From the NCBI GenBank assembly GCA_964611805.1, contig CAZTBG010000006.1, forward strand, positions 1 to 53,212: 53,212 nt of DNA. The letters run 5' to 3'. This DNA is from W589 sp964611805 (GTDB taxonomy: Bacteria > Chloroflexota > Dehalococcoidia > Dehalococcoidales > Fen-1064). This document shows, piece by piece, positions 49,230-53,212 of the stretch. The notes beneath the pieces were generated by a model that saw nothing but the letters and a program-made list of their open reading frames with translations, did no database searches and was not told the origin of the DNA. The position numbers and the translations under genes were made by a program. How positions within the stretch are numbered: the stretch's first letter is position 1; each line of letters starts with the position of its first letter.

Positions 49230-50957
49230 TCATTGGGGCATCACCGGTAAATCAATATATGAGGTATGGTTTGCCTGATGGTATATCGTTTGCACTGCCG
49301 GGATGCCTTCAGCATCCTCCCCGAACGGGTTGCCCGTGTTCATATTGCGGTCAATCTGGGGGAAGTTGCTGCTGGTCACGTCTATCCGGATGCGGTGGCC
49401 CTTGCCGAAGACGATACTCGTCGCTGCCAGGTCAATAACGTACTCATAGACCTCTCCGGGATTGACCGGCTTCGGCCGCAGGATGGACTTGTGGAACCGG
49501 GCACGGATGTTGCCCTCCGATACGTTGTAAGCAGAACCGTCGGGGTGGACATCTACCAGCTTGGCTACAAAATCCGTGTCCGTGACCGATGTCGCTGCAA
49601 ACAGGTGGAGCATGAGTGGTCCCGTGACCTCAATTTCCTCTTTTAGCTCCGGACTTGTGTAACACAGGACGTCATTGCGTTTCTCGACCGGTGTCTGGTC
49701 GAACGGGCCCGGTACCAGGCTTCCCGAAGGGAGAATTCGGCCACCCACGGTGGGGACGGGGAAGCGGGGGTCGTAGACATAGATGTCGGCTGGCTCAGCA
49801 CCAGGGACGTCCTGGCTGATGAGGCCATCACCCGATGCAGAATTGGCGCGACCCTTACTGTGGAGGAAGAAGCGCTGCCAATCGGTCTGGGGCAGGGGCC
49901 AGGTATCGGCGTTCCGCCACCGGTTCCTGCCCATGACAAAATAGCGTACCGCAGCCATGGGGCGGCCTTCGATACCTCGCAGGTACCTGTCGAAGAAGGT
50001 TATATGCCTTTCCATGGTGAAGGTTGCCAGGCTGTTACCGGCCGGGCCGAAATGCAGACCACCGACATAGGCGAGGAGCGTGCCGCCGTGTGACCATGGT
50101 CCACAGAGGACATACTGAGACTGCCGGGCAAGCTCGGTGCCTCCATGCTCGCGCATCCCGAGGAAATTCTTGAACAGGCTTCCGGTGAATATGTCGTACC
50201 AGCCGGCGGCATGGAAACAGGGCACCATCACCTTACTGTAGTCCCAGTGGAGGTCTTCTTCGGTCTTGACGGTGGGTGGTATATCATCTGTCATCCTTGC
50301 CCCGAAAGCCTCTGAAAGCCCCTCGAACTGGAAGTGCGGGACTTCTTTGAGCGGCAGGTAGTTGTACACCTCACTCGGATTGAACCGGGCGCGGTCCAGC
50401 ATCTCCCGTGCTTTGGAGATGTCCTTGCCCTGCCGCCTCTGTCTTTCGAGCATGTCGACGGCCACACCCGTGAACCAGCTTATCGATTGCTCCAGTTCTA
50501 CGGCACCCGTTAACCGGGTATCGCTCAAAGGCCCTGAGAAGGTTATCTGCGGGGCGATGGCTTTCAGGTGGGGTGGATTTTCCAGTGCAGCCTGCCACTG
50601 GTTGCGGCCGAGATAAGAGCCGCCGAACATACCGACGTTACCATCGCACCACGGCTCGGCGGCTACCGTTTCAATTGTGTCATACCCGTCGGGGCCTTCG
50701 GGCATGCCGGGCATGAACTCTCCCTCCGAGGCGAACCTGCCTCTGGTATCCTGGATTACAAAGGCGTATCCGGCAAAAGCGGCACGCACCGCCGAGAGAA
50801 AATCGCTATCGCCTCCCAGCATCTTGCTATACGGGGTGCGGACCACGATGGCGGGGTGTTTCTCGCTGTCATCGGGCCGGTACACATCGGCGCGTAGCAC
50901 GACTCCATCCCGCATAGTCATGGGGATGTCCTGGTCAACACGAACCGAACCTGGCAT
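49230..50957 (-). CDS. CocE/NonD-family hydrolase, copy 2
   Basis: The 575-residue protein is a close paralogue of its neighbour with S114 in GMFGGSYLGRNQW and the same C-terminal GHRIRIDVTSSNFPQIDRNMNTG. The two differ mainly in the helical cap (about residues 170-260), where substrate selection lies. The 49-base gap between them suggests co-transcription. Ribosome site GGGGGG lies before the ATG at 50957. It is the first gene of the run to the amidohydrolase. Duplication followed by divergence of the cap suggests two related substrates. Confidence 0.87.
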   Translation of the reverse strand: MPGSVRVDQDIPMTMRDGVVLRADVYRPDDSEKHPAIVVRTPYSKMLGGDSDFLSAVRAAFAGYAFVIQDTRGRFASEGEFMPGMPEGPDGYDTIETVAAEPWCDGNVGMFGGSYLGRNQWQAALENPPHLKAIAPQITFSGPLSDTRLTGAVELEQSISWFTGVAVDMLERQRRQGKDISKAREMLDRARFNPSEVYNYLPLKEVPHFQFEGLSEAFGARMTDDIPPTVKTEEDLHWDYSKVMVPCFHAAGWYDIFTGSLFKNFLGMREHGGTELARQSQYVLCGPWSHGGTLLAYVGGLHFGPAGNSLATFTMERHITFFDRYLRGIEGRPMAAVRYFVMGRNRWRNADTWPLPQTDWQRFFLHSKGRANSASGDGLISQDVPGAEPADIYVYDPRFPVPTVGGRILPSGSLVPGPFDQTPVEKRNDVLCYTSPELKEEIEVTGPLMLHLFAATSVTDTDFVAKLVDVHPDGSAYNVSEGNIRARFHKSILRPKPVNPGEVYEYVIDLAATSIVFGKGHRIRIDVTSSNFPQIDRNMNTGNPFGEDAEGIPAVQTIYHQANHTSYIDLPVMPQ

Positions 50958-51059
50958 GTTACCCCCCTGATGTTTAGCGCTTCCTGGGCTTACTAATGAT
51001 ACAATACTGAAGTGCTGAACACCAAGTGGCTTGAAAGCCGGCCGTTGGGTTCCATTGAA

Positions 51060-51077
51060 AAGAAAGCTCTCTTTCTT
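51060..51077 (+). promoter_or_regulatory. Palindrome in the pfkA upstream region
   Basis: AAGAAAG-CTCT-CTTTCTT (51060-51077) is a perfect 7-bp inverted repeat about 45 bases before the pfkA start. Nearby TTGAAA (51055) and TTAAAC (51077) could serve as weak promoter boxes around it, so it could be an operator. No regulator is assigned. Confidence 0.3.
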
Positions 51078-51119
51078 TAAACTAGGAAACAGTACAGACT
51101 GTGTGTGGAGGGAGGTACC

Positions 51120-52091
51120 GTGAAGAGAATTGGGGTATTGACCAGCGGGGGGGATGCTCCCGGTATGAACGCTGCTATCCGGGCTGTGGTGCGTACCGGG
51201 ATAGACAATGGTTGGGAGGTATACGGTATCCGTCGTGGATATTCCGGTCTTTTAGATGAGGACGTGGTGCCCTTAGGAGCAAGAGATGTCGGCGGTATTA
51301 TTCAGCGGGGTGGTACCGTGCTCGGCAGTGCTCGCAGCCCTGAATTCATGACCAAGGAGGGAAGGCAGAAGGCTCTGCAGACGCTTGATAATCACCAGAT
51401 TGAGGCGCTGGTGATAATCGGGGGAAACGGCTCTCAAAAGGGTGCGCATGCATTGTCTCAAATGGGCTTCCCTGTGGTGGGCATTGCCTCGACGATTGAC
51501 AACGACCTATTCGGTTCGGAGATATCCATCGGGGTGGACACCGCTCTTGATGTTGCCCTGGTGGCAATCGACCGCATCAAGGTCACGGCATCTTCACACC
51601 GTCGGGCTTTTGCTGTCGAGGTAATGGGACGTGACACCGGTCACCTGGCACTGGCGGCCGGGATAGCTGGTGGGGCTGAGCATATAGTCATCCCGGAGGT
51701 GGAGACTGACCCGGAGGACCTGGCTGCCGTGATTCGCAGTGCCTATGAGCGAGGCAAACCGCATGCTATATTGGTTGTTGCTGAGGGTGCCAGGTACAAT
51801 GCTCGGGAACTGGAACGCTACTTCGTTGAGCATCATGAACAGGTCGGCTTTCAACTGAGGATAACCATTTTAGGATATGTGCAGAGGGGTGGCGCACCTG
51901 GTGCCTATGACCGGTTGCTGGCGTCACGTTTTGGTGCTGTCGCTACGGAGCGCCTCGCTCGGGGCGAGCACGGCACATTGATTGGTCTGGTCAATGGCCG
52001 GGTAACGACAACACCGCTGTCTGAGGTAGCCGCTAACAAGAAACCATTGGACCACGAGTTGCTAAAGCTGGCACACATACTGGCGCGGTAA
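51120..52091 (+). CDS. pfkA: 6-phosphofructokinase family protein with Asn at position 103
   Basis: The 323-residue protein aligns with E. coli PfkA without a gap up to the active site: LTSGGDAPGMNAAIRAVVR, R72 (SARSPEF), TIDND at 125-129 with catalytic D127, and EVMGRDTGHLALAAGIAGG. At 102-105 it has G-N-G-S where ATP-dependent enzymes have G-D-G-S, so the magnesium-ATP ligand D103 is Asn; residue 104 is Gly and 124 is Ser. The start is the GTG at 51120 behind GGAGGGAGG; codons upstream are unsupported. It may be a true kinase with altered metal use or a divergent member with another donor. Confidence 0.88.
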   Translation: MKRIGVLTSGGDAPGMNAAIRAVVRTGIDNGWEVYGIRRGYSGLLDEDVVPLGARDVGGIIQRGGTVLGSARSPEFMTKEGRQKALQTLDNHQIEALVIIGGNGSQKGAHALSQMGFPVVGIASTIDNDLFGSEISIGVDTALDVALVAIDRIKVTASSHRRAFAVEVMGRDTGHLALAAGIAGGAEHIVIPEVETDPEDLAAVIRSAYERGKPHAILVVAEGARYNARELERYFVEHHEQVGFQLRITILGYVQRGGAPGAYDRLLASRFGAVATERLARGEHGTLIGLVNGRVTTTPLSEVAANKKPLDHELLKLAHILAR

Positions 52092-52101
52092 CGCAATCTT
52101 G

Positions 52102-52214
52102 CTATCTGTATAGTCATAATAGACCTTGATTGATACCATTCCGAGTGTGCGTGTGACCAGCTCGTAAGGCAATGAATCCTAAACCCACGTTTTCATCCCG
52201 ATGTATACAGATAG
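52102..52214. repeat. Perfect 11-bp inverted repeat spanning 113 bp
   Basis: CTATCTGTATA (52102-52112) and TATACAGATAG (52204-52214) are exact inverted copies separated by 91 bases of non-coding DNA. They could be ends of a small non-autonomous element or of a long-range hairpin. No target-site duplication was seen. Confidence 0.4.
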
Positions 52215-52278
52215 TAAAAAAGGGCATACAAGCTTTTCTTTATCTGTCTGTAATCAGTGATGATATATCACTTTGATA

Positions 52279-52288
52279 GTGCTATAAT
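52279..52288 (+). promoter_or_regulatory. Extended -10 promoter for the DUF2007-like gene
   Basis: TGC-TATAAT (TATAAT at 52283-52288) is an extended -10 element without a matching -35. Transcription would begin near 52295, so the ATG at 52294 cannot be used; the ATGs at 52318 and 52339 remain. Confidence 0.5.
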
Positions 52289-52338
52289 TCGAAATGATTT
52301 TCACATGCTTTGATTTAATGAAAAGCAAATCAAATTTC

Positions 52339-52617
52339 ATGACTATATGTGTTGTTCAGGGCAAACTTGACGGCGAACTTATCAAATCACGCCTTGAAGC
52401 TGAAGGTATACCAGCGATGCTTAAATTCGAAACTTATTTTAATTTGATATTGGGTGCTTTCTGCCCAGTAAGTGTCCTTGTACCACGAGAGTATGAGGAG
52501 CTTGCAAGAAAGATTATCAAGCCAAACGAACAGACTCTTATTTCTACAATTCCCGCAAGAAATAAGTGGACGTTTATCCTTGTAAGATTATTTTCCCTTT
52601 TTGTTGGCGGTAAATAG
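52339..52617 (+). CDS. DUF2007-like putative signal-transducing protein
   Basis: The 92-residue product begins MTICVVQGKLDGELIKSRLEAEGIPAML and has VSVLVPREYEELARKII, the pattern of DUF2007 (a small alpha-beta domain found alone or beside zinc ribbons). A hydrophobic C terminus (KWTFILVRLFSLFVGGK) may reach the membrane. No strong ribosome site is present; 52318 is an alternative start. It is AT-rich, unlike pfkA upstream. Function is unknown. Confidence 0.65.
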   Translation: MTICVVQGKLDGELIKSRLEAEGIPAMLKFETYFNLILGAFCPVSVLVPREYEELARKIIKPNEQTLISTIPARNKWTFILVRLFSLFVGGK

Positions 52618-53212
52618 TAAACCCTTTTAATACACTTCGTTGTATACAACAAAGCCAAACGGTATTAAACATTCATACGCATGCTGGGCAAACATCCCGA
52701 TGTTCGTTCAATGATAGCCGTTTGAACGATAGTTGTGGTATTTAAAAAGGAGGGTAGAAATGCCCTCCTTACAATCGTTATGCCCACGATTTTCGGCATG
52801 CTGGTTATACTGTGCCTTGACACCTTCGCTTGGTTCTTGCTCCGCTTCTCCTTACGAATGACAACAGCCAAGGGGGACACCCCCTTGGAATCCCCCGTCC
52901 AGAGGGATTTCACCCCTCTGACTCCCCAAAACGGTGTGGGGGCAGAATTCAGGCAGGCGTCGTTCGCACCTTAAAAGGTGCCGTGCTATTCTATCAAGAG
53001 GATACAGGTGGAGAGTCTAGGAGAGGCGAAGTCCTTGGGGTAAATAAACATTCTAAACACCGTTAAAGAGGAGTTTTTGGGGAGCGCAGACTTTACGCTG
53101 TAGAAGGGGAGTTTAAGAGGGCGCAGCCCTCTTATTTCATAAATTCCCCCTTCCCCATCTGGGGAAGGGGGATACAGGGGGTTAGAGTTTTGGTACATTG
53201 GTAACAAAATAG
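52618..53212. repeat. Cluster of palindromic non-coding repeats
   Basis: The end of the window is packed with inverted repeats. TTTAATAC (52626) pairs with GTATTAAA (52662) around the palindrome GTTGTATACAAC (52639-52650). Further hairpins are AAGGAGGG/CCCTCCTT (52747-52770), CCAAGGGGG/CCCCCTTGG (52868-52888), CAGAGGG/CCCTCTG (52900-52920), AAGAGGGC/GCCCTCTT (53115-53133) and CCCCCTTCCCC/GGGGAAGGGGG (53146-53171). The last shares its core with the palindrome at 29062-29088. Short frames here (52665-52913 and 52735-52974) arise from the repeats and are not supported as genes. Confidence 0.65.

Noticed and set aside
52735..52974. Open frames within the terminal repeat cluster
   Set aside because: They are built from palindromic repeats present in both orientations; no protein family or start signal supports them.

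Overview
The window looks like one scaffold of a Chloroflexota metagenome bin, probably class Dehalococcoidia. The grounds are moderate GC, a PurS-PurS-PurL fusion, a Ycf45-type R3H ATPase, BchE-like radical SAM proteins, an archaeal/clostridial-length ThiC and tandem CocE/NonD hydrolases. This placement is inferred from gene content, not from a marker gene. Two runs of exactly 100 N (34873-34972 and 46953-47052) are assembly gaps; each interrupts one gene.

Layout. 1-1480: an SRPBCC gene cut by the window edge, a tiny membrane protein, and an EFR1 flavodoxin/ferredoxin gene lying between two decayed copies of the same alcohol-dehydrogenase tail. 1510-7810: a compact plus-strand virion-like cassette with its own consensus promoter: Cys-rich HTH protein, portal, coiled-coil scaffold, major capsid, head-tail adaptor, a beta-propeller/tail-hub fusion and a small OB-like protein. 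All reading frames are intact, but no large terminase, protease, tube, tape measure, lysis or integrase gene is visible. 7776-13598, minus strand: a stacked regulatory and envelope region (histidine kinase, OmpR regulator, a receiver protein lacking its phospho-acceptor Asp, three secreted or membrane-anchored Ig-like proteins, a GAF coiled-coil protein) plus an XRE regulator. 13670-21590: an FAD dehydrogenase with a leader ORF, rpsU-yqeY with a structured leader, a Nudix hydrolase, an aminoglycoside-nucleotidyltransferase-like protein, and purSL-DUF3795-purQ.

21648-31237, minus strand: a META lipoprotein, small membrane proteins, and a vitamin B6/pyrimidine operon (pdxS-pdxT-pyrE-ycf45-like-radical SAM), then rsmG with a nitrilase-family gene. 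31373-36012, plus strand: a crotonase, an AbrB/RelE-type toxin-antitoxin pair under a perfect promoter-operator, a TPP riboswitch with terminator driving thiC, a gapped FAD reductase, and a GreA fused to an integrase-like N-terminal domain. 36045-42615, minus strand: a DUF362-ferredoxin protein, a repeat-containing lipoprotein, and an operon of an HTH protein, a PAS3-GGDEF-HD-GYP protein and PilT. 42981-50957: a B12/radical SAM protein, a lipoprotein, a stand-alone LigD phosphoesterase domain, and a minus-strand catabolic-looking run (two CocE hydrolases, crotonase, amidohydrolase). 51120-53212: 6-phosphofructokinase with Asn at the position of Asp103, a DUF2007-like protein, and a tail of palindromic repeats.

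The most system-like material is the intact but minimal capsid/tail cassette with 22-bp-spaced direct repeats before its promoter. Next is the minus-strand cascade in which an OmpR-type regulator lies beside three 11-bp-phased repeats that precede a gene for a receiver that probably cannot be phosphorylated. No tRNA, rRNA or CRISPR array was seen.
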